A stretch of 35,367 nt of DNA from Hellea sp. (GTDB lineage Bacteria > Pseudomonadota > Alphaproteobacteria > Caulobacterales > Maricaulaceae): contig JAHDDC010000006.1 of NCBI GenBank assembly GCA_020629545.1, positions 44,782 to 80,148 of the forward strand. Reading direction: 5' to 3'. The notes below the pieces were generated by a model. It was given only the letters and a program-made list of their open reading frames with translations. It ran no database searches and was not told where the DNA came from. A program made the position numbers and the translations under genes. This document shows, in pieces, positions 1 to 9,055 of the stretch (its first letter is position 1; each line of letters starts with the position of its first letter).

Positions 1-4
1 CATA

Positions 5-385
5 CTATTCTATTCCCAATTCTTCCATGACTTTTCGCGCAGCTCTGAAACATTCAAGTGATTGCGGAACGCCGCAATAAATTGCAATTACATGAATAAT
101 GGCGCGAAGTTCATCCTTGGTTACGCCATTCTTAAAGGCGCCTTTGCAATGAAGTTCCCATTCATGCATTTTGCCGAGCGCGCCGATCATGGACAGGTTC
201 ATCATAGAACGCGTTTTGGGATCAATCACGTCATCTGACCAACCAAAGCCCCAACACCAAGCCGTCATTGCCTCTTGAAATGGGCGGGAAAACTCATCGG
301 CAGACGCAAGATTGGTTTCCACATATTCTGCCCCCAAAACGGATTTTCGCTTCGCTAGTCCTTTTTCAAAGAGATCATTGTCCAT
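5..385 (-). CDS. carboxymuconolactone decarboxylase (CMD) family protein
   Basis: A complete 126 aa frame with its stop at 5-7 and ATG at 383-385. The pattern is that of the PcaC/CMD (AhpD-like) fold: DPKTRSMMNLSMIGAL at about residues 56-70, H74-E-W-E-L-H79, GVTKDELRAII at 87-97, then YCGVPQSLECFRAA near 103-116. The length matches stand-alone 4-carboxymuconolactone decarboxylases. Family members are small helical oligomers that do decarboxylation or thiol-peroxidase chemistry. There is no CxxC pair as in AhpD, so a peroxidase role is less likely. It is transcribed away from the aldehyde dehydrogenase operon, sharing a 172-base intergenic region that holds a palindrome at 427-439. No other protocatechuate-pathway gene is in view, so the substrate is unknown; family call firm, specific activity not. 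Confidence 0.85.
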   Translation of the reverse strand: MDNDLFEKGLAKRKSVLGAEYVETNLASADEFSRPFQEAMTAWCWGFGWSDDVIDPKTRSMMNLSMIGALGKMHEWELHCKGAFKNGVTKDELRAIIHVIAIYCGVPQSLECFRAARKVMEELGIE

Positions 386-557
386 GCTATCATCCTCTTG
401 TTACGTATAAGAAGGGTAGCTGATTCCAGCAATTTGCTGTAAGGAATTATTTACATCAATATTACTGCGAATTCCCCTCTATTAGAATGCATGATAATGA
501 AACCATTGTCTTGCTTGGACGCTCTCCGGAAACTAGGCAGTGAAAAAGGATAAAATT
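386..557. other. intergenic region, CMD gene / aldehyde dehydrogenase operon
   Basis: 172 bases, AT-rich, shared by two divergent genes. Apart from the palindrome at 427-439 I see no convincing promoter pair, small gene or RNA. Confidence 0.5.
427..439. promoter_or_regulatory. perfect inverted repeat, candidate operator
   Basis: CAGCAA-T-TTGCTG, 6-base arms with a one-base centre, lies between the divergent CMD-family gene and the aldehyde dehydrogenase operon. It has no run of T after it, so it does not look like a terminator. A shared operator is inference only; no regulator is encoded next to it. Confidence 0.35.
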
Positions 558-1994
558 ATGATACCCAAAACCTATGGTAGCTTGATCAATGGCGAATGGC
601 TCAAAGGCGGCGCTGAAAGCAAGAACATCAATCCATCAGATATTACTGATGATCTGGGTTCAATGATGAGCGCAAGTTCAAGTCAGGTTGTTGACGCTAT
701 ATCAGCGGCGCGGGCCGCGCAGCCGGCCTGGGAAGCTGTGAAACTAGAAGAAAAGAAAAACTTGTTACACGCGATTGGGCAAGAATTAATTGATCGCTGT
801 GATGAGATAGGAACAATATTATCTCGTGAGGAAGGTAAACCATTTGCTGAAGGTCGCGGGGAAACATTTCGCGCAGGTGAGTTCTATCAATATTACGCGG
901 CAGAATGTTTGCGCCAAATCGGCGAAAGCGCCGCTTCTGTCCGCCCTGGCGTCAATATAGATATCTCTCGCGAAGCCGTTGGGGTAGTAGGCCTTATAAC
1001 GCCTTGGAATTTTCCAATAGCAATCGCCGCATGGAAAATGGGCCCTGCGCTTGCTTACGGAAACACAGTGGTTTTGAAGCCATCTGAGGTCACACCGGCA
1101 ACTGCACACTTGCTAGCAGAGGTCCTTAACAAGCATCTTCCGGACGGCGTATTTAATATGGTTCAAGGCGGCGGCGAAGTTGGAGCTGCCCTTTCATCGG
1201 GTAAAATAGATGCGGTCTCATTTACAGGGTCGGTATCAACAGGTCGGAAAATCGCGTCCGCGGCTATTTCCAATATGGCACGTGTACAATGCGAAATGGG
1301 AAGTAAGAATCCGATCGTTATTATGGATGACGCCGATATGGATGTCGCTGTAGCTTCGGCCCTTCATGGTGCATTTGGCGCGTCTGGGCAAAAATGTACG
1401 GCAAGTTCGCGATTAATCGTTCACAAAGATGTCCATGACGAGTTTGTTTCAAAATTTGTAGAAGGCGCGGAGGCCAAGAAGGTAGGTCACGCCTTAGCAG
1501 AAGGAACCGAGCTTGGACCAGTGGTCTCAGAAAGCCAAATGAACAAAATATTGGGCTATATGGAAACCGCCAAGGAAGAGGGCGGAGAGCTTGTGACGGG
1601 CGGCAAGCGCTTGGAGCGCGAAACGGAAGGTTTTTATCTCGCGCCAACAATTTATACTGGCACCAAAAATGATATGACCGTTAATCGCGAAGAGGTCTTT
1701 GGCCCGATGACCTGTGTTATGAAAGTCGACAGCTATGAGGAAGGGCTGGCACTCGCAAACGATACTGATTTTGGTTTGTCTGCGTCTATCATTACTCAAT
1801 CCCTCAAACATGCTGAGCATTATAAACGTAACGCAAAATTTGGATGTGTGCTTGTTAATCTTCCGACAGCTGGGCTAGATTATCATGTTCCGTTTGGAGG
1901 GCGAAATGCCTCAAGCTATGGCCCAAGAGAACAAGGCGAACACGCTAAAGACTTTTACACAATTATGAAAACGGCATACACGAATCCAGGCTAA
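558..1994 (+). CDS. NAD(P)-dependent aldehyde dehydrogenase
   Basis: ALDH superfamily enzyme, 478 aa from the ATG at 558. It oxidises an aldehyde to the carboxylate in the cytoplasm. Visible landmarks (478 aa numbering): TPWNFP with the oxyanion Asn151, the cofactor-binding VLKPSEVTP and FTGSVSTGRKI segments, the general base Glu246 in CEMGSKNP, and the nucleophile Cys280 in GQKCTASSR. A GTG at 540 opens the same frame six codons earlier, but AGG sits only two bases before it, whereas AAAAAGGA lies seven bases before ATG 558, so I prefer 558. The sequence is of the broad succinate/ketoglutarate-semialdehyde and betaine-aldehyde type; substrate cannot be assigned. It heads an operon with the M19-like protein (4-base gap). 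Possible substrates given the context are formaldehyde-level, betaine or semialdehyde compounds; this is inference. Confidence 0.92.
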   Translation: MIPKTYGSLINGEWLKGGAESKNINPSDITDDLGSMMSASSSQVVDAISAARAAQPAWEAVKLEEKKNLLHAIGQELIDRCDEIGTILSREEGKPFAEGRGETFRAGEFYQYYAAECLRQIGESAASVRPGVNIDISREAVGVVGLITPWNFPIAIAAWKMGPALAYGNTVVLKPSEVTPATAHLLAEVLNKHLPDGVFNMVQGGGEVGAALSSGKIDAVSFTGSVSTGRKIASAAISNMARVQCEMGSKNPIVIMDDADMDVAVASALHGAFGASGQKCTASSRLIVHKDVHDEFVSKFVEGAEAKKVGHALAEGTELGPVVSESQMNKILGYMETAKEEGGELVTGGKRLERETEGFYLAPTIYTGTKNDMTVNREEVFGPMTCVMKVDSYEEGLALANDTDFGLSASIITQSLKHAEHYKRNAKFGCVLVNLPTAGLDYHVPFGGRNASSYGPREQGEHAKDFYTIMKTAYTNPG

Positions 1995-1998
1995 ATAT

Positions 1999-2973
1999 AT
2001 GTTGATCATTGATGCGCTCCAATATGTAAATTGGACCCGGGATTTGTTTCTTGAGGCAAGGGATGGCGGCGTGAATGCCATCCATGTCACAATCGCTTAT
2101 TGGGAAAATCGCAGGGACACGCTTGAAAATATTGGAGACTGGCGTCAACGCTTCAGAGACCATGGCGATCTGATAATGCCTATACGCCAGGCCAGCGACA
2201 TCTTAATCGCCCAAGAGCAAAATAAAGTCGGCATTATTTTCGGGTTTCAAAATTGTTCACCGATTGAAGACGATTTGCGTATGGTCGAGACTATGTATGA
2301 TATGGGCGCCCGTATCATGCAGCTGACCTATAATAATCAAAGCCTATTGGCCACAGGATGTTATGAAAGCGGCGATAGCGGAGTCACGCGTTTTGGCAAG
2401 GAAGTTATCAAAGAGATGAATCGTGTTGGAATGATAATCGACATGTCTCACAGCGCCGAATTGTCTACCTTGCAAGCTATAGAGCTCTCAGAACGACCAA
2501 TTTGTATTACGCATGCCAACCCATCGCGATGGCACGAAGCCTTAAGAAACAAGTCTGACACTGTTTTGAAAGCCCTTGGCGAAACGGGCGGAATGCTAGG
2601 GTTTTCGATGTACCCTTTCCATCTCAATAACGGGCCGGAATGCACTTTAGATGACTTTTGCGGAATGATCATGGATACGGCTGAGCTCATGGGCATTGAT
2701 AATATTGGGATCGGTTCTGACCTTTGCCAGAATTGGGGCTATGATACCCTTGAATGGATGCGTTCGGGTAAGTGGACATTTAAGCCGGATTACGGAGAGG
2801 GCAGTGCGTCCAATGCCAATTGGCCTAAACAGCCAGATTGGTTTGCGTCGTCAAAGGATTTTAGAAATATCGCCGACGGGCTTGAAGCCAAAGGTTTAGC
2901 CCAAGTGGATATCGAAAAAATTATGGGTCTCAATTGGTATAATTTCTTTGATCAAGGTTTCAAACCAGCGTGA
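1999..2973 (+). CDS. M19 membrane-dipeptidase-family protein with altered metal site
   Basis: 324 aa protein of the M19 (renal dipeptidase, amidohydrolase TIM barrel) family. Recognisable parts are GIIFGFQN (78-85), MGARIMQLTYNNQ (102-114), IIDMSH with His151, ITHANPSR with His172, and GIGSDL with Asp241. The usual N-terminal D-x-H-x-D zinc motif is replaced by D5-A-L-Q-Y9, and the bridging Glu of classical members is Gln84. A classical binuclear zinc dipeptidase is therefore doubtful. As I recall, M19 proteins lie next to the dimethylglycine genes of Pseudomonas aeruginosa (PA5396 beside dgcAB) and share the GFQN feature, which suggests a subfamily tied to betaine catabolism. There is no signal peptide. 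Four bases follow the ALDH stop, and its own stop overlaps the next start as GTGA. Confidence 0.85.
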   Translation: MLIIDALQYVNWTRDLFLEARDGGVNAIHVTIAYWENRRDTLENIGDWRQRFRDHGDLIMPIRQASDILIAQEQNKVGIIFGFQNCSPIEDDLRMVETMYDMGARIMQLTYNNQSLLATGCYESGDSGVTRFGKEVIKEMNRVGMIIDMSHSAELSTLQAIELSERPICITHANPSRWHEALRNKSDTVLKALGETGGMLGFSMYPFHLNNGPECTLDDFCGMIMDTAELMGIDNIGIGSDLCQNWGYDTLEWMRSGKWTFKPDYGEGSASNANWPKQPDWFASSKDFRNIADGLEAKGLAQVDIEKIMGLNWYNFFDQGFKPA

Positions 2974-4652
2974 GTATTCAGTCGCCTATAATACCTTGTC
3001 GACCTGTCAGTACAGTAATGGATCTGGAGCGTCTTGGCACTCTGTACCCTTATCCTTTAAGTTTCATGCGATGTCTAGTCCGGCGTCTCATGACCGAAGG
3101 TTGGCATGTTTCTCGCGACAAGTTTGATCTGGATGCAGATGGCTATGGCGAGGCAGTCTACAAAATAGACGCCGGGACGGCGAATTACAATTTTGTTGTC
3201 TTTTCACATTATTTGAACCCGGACGAGCGCAGCGATAGGGTCATTGCTGAAAAATGGGATATGACCGCAACCTTGTGTGCGGGTGAGTTGACCGAAGCGC
3301 GAATGCAAAACCTCCGGGAGAATGTGCCTGTTCAAGAAGCCGGTCGTGTTGATAGTAATTGCATGGTTTTGACTAGGGCTAATAAAAGCAGCCGAAACTT
3401 CAATTATGTCGTTGATTGTCTTGTAAGAGGCGTTCAGCCAGATGTCGATGTGATAGCAAAGGTTGGATATCTTTTCCGTACCACGGCTGTTTACGGAAGC
3501 GGGAAATTTGGCATGGCTGATTGGGAGAAACTATGTTCGCGTTTTCCCGATTTTGCGCGTCCGTTTATGGCAGAAATGATGGCCTGTTTTCTAATCCGGG
3601 ATTTTTCCTTAAGGGTGACGGATCACGTCGCGGCTCATAAATCGAGCGATGCTGTAAAATTAGCACCCGAAATTAAGCGCTATATTGGAATTGGAAATGC
3701 AACTGGTCTGGGTATGGCGCCTTACCTTATCAATCACCCTAGATTGATTGCTAATTGGATCCATATCAAAGAAATCGCTTTGGCCAAAATACTCGAAGCT
3801 GATGATATTGATCCGGACAAATTAGATGAGTTTTTGCGTATCGGTGCAAAGGCTGTTCAGCATCTACATGAGATTTCGACAGATAATGAAGATCAGAACA
3901 CTTTGAATGAGCGCGCTAGAATTAAGACCAAAGAAATTTTGTCTTGGGCGGAACGTACGAATCCAAAAACTTGGTATGATTTAATTGAGCACGCTTCCGC
4001 GAATTATGGCCTCGAAACACAGGAGCTCATTAATTCGGTCCTTCTCGAGACCTATAAAGACGATATTACTTCACTTGAGACAGAGCTTTGCGTTGATGAA
4101 ATTTATCCGCTGCGTCCAGAAATGAAAGTTTCTGAAGCCCTGGATTTGATTAAGTCCAACTATGGTTGGGCGCTAACAATGGATTATTCCAGGGATGCTT
4201 CTTTCGATACATTTTGGTATCGCTCTGAAGAAAAAATGGAACCCCGACTTGGGCAAAGATCAGTAGATGCGGGCGCTGAAAAAGAGATGCTTATCGGTAT
4301 GGCTTGGGCGGTGCAGTGTTGTTTCGATGACTTGTCTGTTCACGCCCTTGAACATGAAAATGAAACCGTGGCTCATTTCGTATTCCACTATCCCAAACAC
4401 CGATATATATTGCGGAGAGTTCAAACTATGTCTGAAACGGCAATGGGTGAAATTCGCGCAAATCTTCTCGATGAAAACGTCTTGCCGATACAGCTTTTAC
4501 GATGCAAACTTTCCTTCTTTGGCGTTGGAAAATTTGATCCAAAGTCAAAGCTTTGGGTTCGTAATACGATGTTTCAGGGCGCACCCCTTGTCGACGATAT
4601 GGGCGGAGAATTCGCCGATGATTGGTGTTTTCCCGTCAAACCTAATGTCTGA
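2970..4652 (+). CDS. conserved hypothetical protein, about 560 aa
   Basis: I do not recognise a family with certainty. The GTG start at 2970 overlaps the TGA of the M19 gene (GTGA), which fits translational coupling. The Shine-Dalgarno match is weak and the next Met is residue 17. The protein is soluble-looking, with no signal peptide and no clear transmembrane segment. It contains scattered Cys, Arg/Trp-rich stretches and two parts: an N-terminal region ending near residue 375 and a C-terminal region with acidic and aromatic residues. Runs such as YPYPLSFMRCLVRRL (27-41), ATGLGMAPYLINHPRLI (about 245-261) and HFVFHYPKHRYILRRVQTM (near 470-488) look conserved-protein-like rather than random. 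It ends overlapping the DUF3726 gene by 8 bases. The constant pairing suggests that the two products work together; function unknown. Confidence 0.85.
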   Translation: MSIQSPIIPCRPVSTVMDLERLGTLYPYPLSFMRCLVRRLMTEGWHVSRDKFDLDADGYGEAVYKIDAGTANYNFVVFSHYLNPDERSDRVIAEKWDMTATLCAGELTEARMQNLRENVPVQEAGRVDSNCMVLTRANKSSRNFNYVVDCLVRGVQPDVDVIAKVGYLFRTTAVYGSGKFGMADWEKLCSRFPDFARPFMAEMMACFLIRDFSLRVTDHVAAHKSSDAVKLAPEIKRYIGIGNATGLGMAPYLINHPRLIANWIHIKEIALAKILEADDIDPDKLDEFLRIGAKAVQHLHEISTDNEDQNTLNERARIKTKEILSWAERTNPKTWYDLIEHASANYGLETQELINSVLLETYKDDITSLETELCVDEIYPLRPEMKVSEALDLIKSNYGWALTMDYSRDASFDTFWYRSEEKMEPRLGQRSVDAGAEKEMLIGMAWAVQCCFDDLSVHALEHENETVAHFVFHYPKHRYILRRVQTMSETAMGEIRANLLDENVLPIQLLRCKLSFFGVGKFDPKSKLWVRNTMFQGAPLVDDMGGEFADDWCFPVKPNV

Positions 4653-5385
4653 GACGATAACACTATCAATAAATGAATTCCGAGCTTTGTTCAGTAAAGC
4701 TTTCGAAGGACTATTCAGTCATGACCATGATTTTTATGAGTTGGCAAACCTTGTGATTTGGCTGGAATGTCGCCAATTACATGGTGTTAAAACTTTTCTT
4801 AACGCTGAGGAAAAAATGCTGGAAGGCATAAAGCCGGTCCTCTCAAAGAATCCTAAACATGAATACTGTGTTGATGGAAGTGGCCTCTCATTGTTGGCGT
4901 ATAATGACCTTGTATGTGATTTGGCAATCGCGCGGGCACAACTTGACAAAACAGGTGTTGTTCACGTCTCGAATACCTCCAATCCAGAGGTGATTATAGC
5001 TAGCGTGGCAAGATGCGTTAGGTCGGGTTTGGCCGCAGCTGCATGGTGGCCCGACAAAAACCAGGAAACGGTGAACATTGCCAGGCAATCCAAAGCTGAC
5101 GAATCGCCTTTATTGGCCAAGGTGGTATTACCGCCAGGCAAAACGTTTCAGGACGTCACATTAATCAGCGCTCAAAACATGAATTCTATAGAGACGCAAT
5201 TTTCGGAATGGTTTGAATTTCAGGGTGACAAGGTTACGGAAATTGGCGCTCTGGCCGATAACTTTAAGCGTTCATTGGACCACGGAATAGAACTCGCCAT
5301 AGATGACTATCGTCAAATCTGCCGCTGTGCCGAACGTATATTAGTTGAGGCGACCGAAGCTTCTAGGCGAGGGGCGGGGGCTTGA
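4645..5385 (+). CDS. DUF3726 domain-containing protein
   Basis: 246 aa from ATG 4645, eight bases inside the end of the upstream gene. The open frame extends back to 4267, but that part lies within the upstream gene and is rejected. The N-terminus (SETITLSINEFRALFSKAFEG, then HDFYELANLVIWLECRQLHG) resembles what I know as DUF3726, a family of unknown function found in alphaproteobacteria. The middle has [30 protein letters not shown], suggestive of a small-molecule or NAD-like pocket, but no catalytic motif is evident. Its TGA overlaps the TTG start of the MobA-like gene, so the 2970 gene, this gene and the 5382 gene are likely co-translated. The family name is from memory and of moderate confidence; that the gene is real is well supported by frame and overlaps. 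Confidence 0.75.
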   Translation: MSETITLSINEFRALFSKAFEGLFSHDHDFYELANLVIWLECRQLHGVKTFLNAEEKMLEGIKPVLSKNPKHEYCVDGSGLSLLAYNDLVCDLAIARAQLDKTGVVHVSNTSNPEVIIASVARCVRSGLAAAAWWPDKNQETVNIARQSKADESPLLAKVVLPPGKTFQDVTLISAQNMNSIETQFSEWFEFQGDKVTEIGALADNFKRSLDHGIELAIDDYRQICRCAERILVEATEASRRGAGA

Positions 5386-5945
5386 TAGATTTGCCCGTTG
5401 TAGTTTTGGCTGGCGGAAAGTCGGTTCGAATGGGGCACGACAAGGCGGAGCTCGTAATAGGCGACAAACGTATGATCGATTGCGTCATCAATCGTGTTTC
5501 GAATCTGTCGCAAGAAATTTATATCTCCGGGCCTCATGATTATGGGACGGGATTGCAAACCATACAAGACGTTTCATCTGGTCCTAGGGGACCGGTAGCA
5601 GGAATTTATGCAGCCTTTAGATACTTCAAATCCTTGAATGGAGGTTCAGGCTTTATCACTGTTCCGGTTGACGCTCCGTCTATGCCTTTGAATTTGATTG
5701 ACCGGCTGTTTAGCGAAAACTCAAGTCGTTTTGCGTGTGGCCCAGATCGCTCACATCCTGCGTTTGCCTGGTGGCGCCTGAAAGATCTTGCCATAGGCTT
5801 TAGGGGGCTTGATTTTATGCAGTCTATTAGCCTCCATTATATGGTGGAGCGTTTAGATGCGGAAAAAGTCATTTGGACGTCAGAGAAACCATTTTACAAT
5901 ATTAATACTCCTAATGATGTGATCGAGTATTTGACCCTCAATTAA
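5382..5945 (+). CDS. mobA: MobA-like molybdenum cofactor guanylyltransferase
   Basis: 187 aa. The N-terminus VVVLAGGKSVRMGHDKAEL matches the nucleotide-binding signature of MobA/GlmU-type nucleotidyltransferases (LAGG-x-S-x-RMG-x-DK), and FITVPVDAPSMP near residue 88-99 supplies the metal-binding Asp. MobA joins GMP to molybdopterin to make MGD. The start is TTG at 5382, overlapping the preceding TGA, with a strong GAGGGGCGGGGG purine tract upstream; no ATG fits the N-terminus. The length is close to E. coli MobA (about 194 aa). The window encodes a molybdenum formate dehydrogenase (FdsA) that needs bis-MGD, so this gene could serve it, although it is far away and sits in another operon. A related MocA/CofC-type nucleotidyltransferase specific for another cofactor is the alternative. 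Confidence 0.8.
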   Translation: MIDLPVVVLAGGKSVRMGHDKAELVIGDKRMIDCVINRVSNLSQEIYISGPHDYGTGLQTIQDVSSGPRGPVAGIYAAFRYFKSLNGGSGFITVPVDAPSMPLNLIDRLFSENSSRFACGPDRSHPAFAWWRLKDLAIGFRGLDFMQSISLHYMVERLDAEKVIWTSEKPFYNINTPNDVIEYLTLN

Positions 5946-5963
5946 CGACGCGATTATAGGCTG

Positions 5964-5977
5964 ACTAACCAGTTAGT
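5964..5977. promoter_or_regulatory. inverted-repeat operator before the TetR gene
   Basis: ACTAAC-CA-GTTAGT is a perfect 6-base inverted repeat with a 2-base centre, followed directly by a further GTTAGT-like TTAGT. It ends 24 bases before the TetR ATG at 6002. Position and symmetry are those expected for an autoregulatory TetR-family operator; binding by the adjacent regulator is inferred. Confidence 0.6.
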
Positions 5978-6001
5978 TAGTAAGGCTGAAAGCTGATTCA
6001 A

Positions 6002-6598
6002 ATGACCGCCAAACGCGCATATAATGAAACATCCCTATCGATTATCGATAGTGCGATAGCTGTTATGGCTGAGACGGGCCTCCGTAATCTGACTACTAAA
6101 CTCGTAAGCCAAAAAGCTGATGTTTCGACGGCTTCTATTCACTATTTTTTCGACACGAAAGAGCGTCTTATTCAAGAGAGCTTTGCGATTGTAATGGATA
6201 GAATGTGGGAAGAGCTCGCCGCTGTGGAGGTTAACCATGATGATCCTCATCAGGCCATCCAAGATCTGCTTCATGTTTTTTATATCGATGCGCAAGTCAA
6301 TGATAGGACTTTGAAGATTTGGCCAGAAATTTGGCTTCATGCAAGCACTGACAAGGGTACAGGCGAGCTGTTCAAAAATTACAATAACAAAGTGATTGAG
6401 CTATTTACATCTCTACTCGTGAGCGCAGGCCTCAAACCAAAAGTTGCGCGGTTATATGCATTTCGATTGAATACCTTGCATCGTGGACTTTGGATCGAAC
6501 TCAATGTCGGCGGTTCTATGAATGCCGAGGATGCAAGAGACGTCATTAACGCAACCATGATTACAATACGAAAAGAAATAAAGGGGGAACTCGGATGA
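6002..6598 (+). CDS. TetR/BetI-like transcriptional repressor
   Basis: 198 aa TetR-family protein. The N-terminal helix-turn-helix covers about residues 10-57 (LTTKLVSQKADVSTASIHYFFDTKERLI), and the rest is a helical ligand-binding domain with KIWPEIWLHA near 101-110 in the manner of BetI-like members. BetI-type repressors respond to choline-related ligands; here the ligand is more likely betaine, dimethylglycine, sarcosine or a C1 product. The gene comes first in the operon, and its stop overlaps the start of the flavoprotein gene (ATGA). A palindromic site lies just upstream at 5964-5977, so repression of itself and the sox genes is the simplest model. The ribosome-binding site before ATG 6002 is weak, fitting low expression of a repressor. 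Confidence 0.88.
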   Translation: MTAKRAYNETSLSIIDSAIAVMAETGLRNLTTKLVSQKADVSTASIHYFFDTKERLIQESFAIVMDRMWEELAAVEVNHDDPHQAIQDLLHVFYIDAQVNDRTLKIWPEIWLHASTDKGTGELFKNYNNKVIELFTSLLVSAGLKPKVARLYAFRLNTLHRGLWIELNVGGSMNAEDARDVINATMITIRKEIKGELG

Positions 6599-9042
6599 GT
6601 GACATTAAACCAACCGCAAAGGCGGTCGTCATTGGTGGCGGGGTTGTGGGCGTTTCAACGCTCTATCACCTTGTGAAAAAAGGCTGGTCCGATTGTATGC
6701 TATTCGAACGGAAGGAGCTTACCTCCGGATCGACATGGCATGCGGCCGGCTTATTGCCGCTGTTTAATATGAGCTACTCTGTTGGACAGTTACACAAATA
6801 TTCTGTTGAACTTTATAAACGTCTTGGTGAGGAAACAGGAATGGATGTCGGTATTCGTCCGGTATCCAATATTCGATTGGCGACTAATCAAGATCGAATG
6901 GATGAATATCATCAATATGCAGGTGTTGCGCAGACAATCGGAGTGCAGGTTGATTTCCTTACCCCTGAAGAAGTTGTCGATATTTGGCCATTTGCCGTTC
7001 CAGATGGACTTATTGGCGCCATTCGTCACCCGGAAGATGGCTATGTGCAGCCTGCGGATCTAACTCAAGCTTTAGCGACAGGTGCGCGCGCTGGTGGCGG
7101 AAAAATTCATCGACACACAACGGTTTTATCGATCGAGCAGCTAGAAGACGAGCGCTGGAAGGTAGTGACAGACAAAGGTGAGGTCATTGCTGAACATGTG
7201 ATTTCTTGTACGGGTTCGTTTGCTCGGCGAACAGGTGAAATGATTGGGCTCGATATTCCCGTGGTTCCTGTTGAACATCAGTATATTGTCACCGAAGCGC
7301 ACCCGGATATTATAGCACGCAGAGAACGCGGAGAGCCTGAACTTGGTGTCTTAAGAGAGTCTGACGGTTCTTGGTATATGCGTGAAGAAGCTGGTGGTTT
7401 GATCCTTGGGCCATATGAACACGGAGCACCGGCCTGTTATGTTGACGGACCTGATCCGAACTCAGAGTATGAACTATTTCCAGAGGATGTTGATCGTCTG
7501 ATGCCGCATATTGAGAGCGCGTTTCACCGCGTTCCGATTTTCGCCGATTTAGGAATCAAGAAAGTGTATAACGGAGCGATTGCCTACACTCCTGATGGCA
7601 ACCCAATTGTCGGGCCAGCATGGGATAAAAAGAATTTCTGGCTTAATGAAGGCCATAGCTTTGGCATCACGGCGGCAGGTGGTGCTGGCTGGCAATTGGC
7701 AGAGTGGATTGTCGAAGGCGAACCTACCGTTGACATGCTCGGCGTTGATCCAAGGCGTTTTGGACCATATGCAACAAAGTCATATCTCATCGAGAAAAAT
7801 GAAGAAGCTTATGCAGATGTATTCACCGTGCATTACCCTGATGAGGAACGGGCGGCTGCAAGGCCGCTTCGGACCGCGCCTTGTTATGATCGATTAAAGG
7901 ACCGTGGCGCCGTATTTGGTCAATTGTTCGGGTGGGAACGGGCGAACTGGTTTGCGCCAGAAGGCGTTGAGCAGAAAGACGATTGGTCATTCCGTCGTTC
8001 GTCTTATTTCGAGCATGTCGGAAATGAGTGTAAGAACGTTCACGAAAATGTGGGTGTTCTTGATATGACAGCTTTTGCCAAGTGCCGTATCCAAGGGCCG
8101 GGAGCTCGTAAGTTCCTAAATTGGGTATTAGCGCAAAAAATGCCCGTCACTCCTGGCCGTTTGGCTTTGTGTCACGGACTTACATCCAAAGGCGGCGTGC
8201 ATTCCGAGTTTACAGTACAGCGCGAAAGCAAAGACAGCTTCTATCTAGTTTCTGCTGGGGCGCTGCATCGATTAGATCATGATTGGCTTCGTAAGCACAT
8301 GCCAAAGGATGGATCTGTGCAAATGACTGATCTTACCAACTCTATGGGTGTCTTGGTCGTCGCTGGACCTAAATCTAGGGATCTATTGCAGCCGATTTGC
8401 GGATCCGATTTGTCAAATGAAGCCTTTCCATGGCTAACAGGTCAAGAAACCTATGTCGGTCACGCACCATGCAAACTGTTACGGGTGAACTTCGTCGGAG
8501 AACTCGGCTGGGAAATCCACCATCCAATAGAATATCAAAACCATATTTTTGATGCTTTATTTAAAAATGCCGACAAACACGGTCTTAAGCCTTTCGGAAT
8601 TCGGGCCATGAATTCGATGCGCCTTGAAAAATCATATCGATTGGTCGGTACAGAAATGTCGATTGAGTATTCGGCCTATGAAAGTGCGCTGCACCGGTTT
8701 GTGTCACTCAAGAAGAAAGGTGGTTTTTTGGGCAAGGATGCGTTGCTGGAATGGGAAAAGCGTGGCTTTGAAAACGCTTTTGTCACGCTAGAAGTCATGA
8801 ACGTAGATGATGCCGATGTCATTGGAAACAACCCGATCTATCATGATGGAAAAGTTTGCGGTAGGGCTACAGGCGGCGGTTTCGGTTGGCGTCTGAACAA
8901 GTCGATGGCACTTGCAATGGTCCATCCGTCAAAGTCTGAAGTTGGAACGGAGCTTGAAATCGAAATACTTGGTAAACGTTATGCTTGTCGAGTTCTCGAG
9001 GATAGCCCATATGACCCGGCGAATGAAAAACTAAGAGCTTAA
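6595..9042 (+). CDS. dimethylglycine/sarcosine dehydrogenase-type flavoprotein with GcvT domain
   Basis: 815 aa, the usual length of the DMGDH/SARDH family. Residues about 9-385 form a DAO-type FAD domain: dinucleotide-binding [16 protein letters not shown] (11-26) and [10 protein letters not shown] with His49, the position where family members bind FAD covalently. A bridging region with RTAPCYDR follows, then a GcvT-like tetrahydrofolate domain from about 435 to the end ([47 protein letters not shown]). Such enzymes remove an N-methyl group from dimethylglycine or sarcosine and pass it to THF as 5,10-methylene-THF. The presence of SoxBDAG right after favours dimethylglycine as the substrate here, with Sox taking sarcosine; this is inference. 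A strong AAGGGGGAA precedes the ATG, which overlaps the TetR stop. Confidence 0.9.
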   Translation: MSDIKPTAKAVVIGGGVVGVSTLYHLVKKGWSDCMLFERKELTSGSTWHAAGLLPLFNMSYSVGQLHKYSVELYKRLGEETGMDVGIRPVSNIRLATNQDRMDEYHQYAGVAQTIGVQVDFLTPEEVVDIWPFAVPDGLIGAIRHPEDGYVQPADLTQALATGARAGGGKIHRHTTVLSIEQLEDERWKVVTDKGEVIAEHVISCTGSFARRTGEMIGLDIPVVPVEHQYIVTEAHPDIIARRERGEPELGVLRESDGSWYMREEAGGLILGPYEHGAPACYVDGPDPNSEYELFPEDVDRLMPHIESAFHRVPIFADLGIKKVYNGAIAYTPDGNPIVGPAWDKKNFWLNEGHSFGITAAGGAGWQLAEWIVEGEPTVDMLGVDPRRFGPYATKSYLIEKNEEAYADVFTVHYPDEERAAARPLRTAPCYDRLKDRGAVFGQLFGWERANWFAPEGVEQKDDWSFRRSSYFEHVGNECKNVHENVGVLDMTAFAKCRIQGPGARKFLNWVLAQKMPVTPGRLALCHGLTSKGGVHSEFTVQRESKDSFYLVSAGALHRLDHDWLRKHMPKDGSVQMTDLTNSMGVLVVAGPKSRDLLQPICGSDLSNEAFPWLTGQETYVGHAPCKLLRVNFVGELGWEIHHPIEYQNHIFDALFKNADKHGLKPFGIRAMNSMRLEKSYRLVGTEMSIEYSAYESALHRFVSLKKKGGFLGKDALLEWEKRGFENAFVTLEVMNVDDADVIGNNPIYHDGKVCGRATGGGFGWRLNKSMALAMVHPSKSEVGTELEIEILGKRYACRVLEDSPYDPANEKLRA

Positions 9043-9055
9043 TTCCGAGACTATT

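Noticed and set aside
4267-4644. N-terminal extension of the DUF3726 gene to 372 aa
   Set aside because: It lies inside the coding region of the upstream 560 aa protein in a different frame; the domain begins at ATG 4645.
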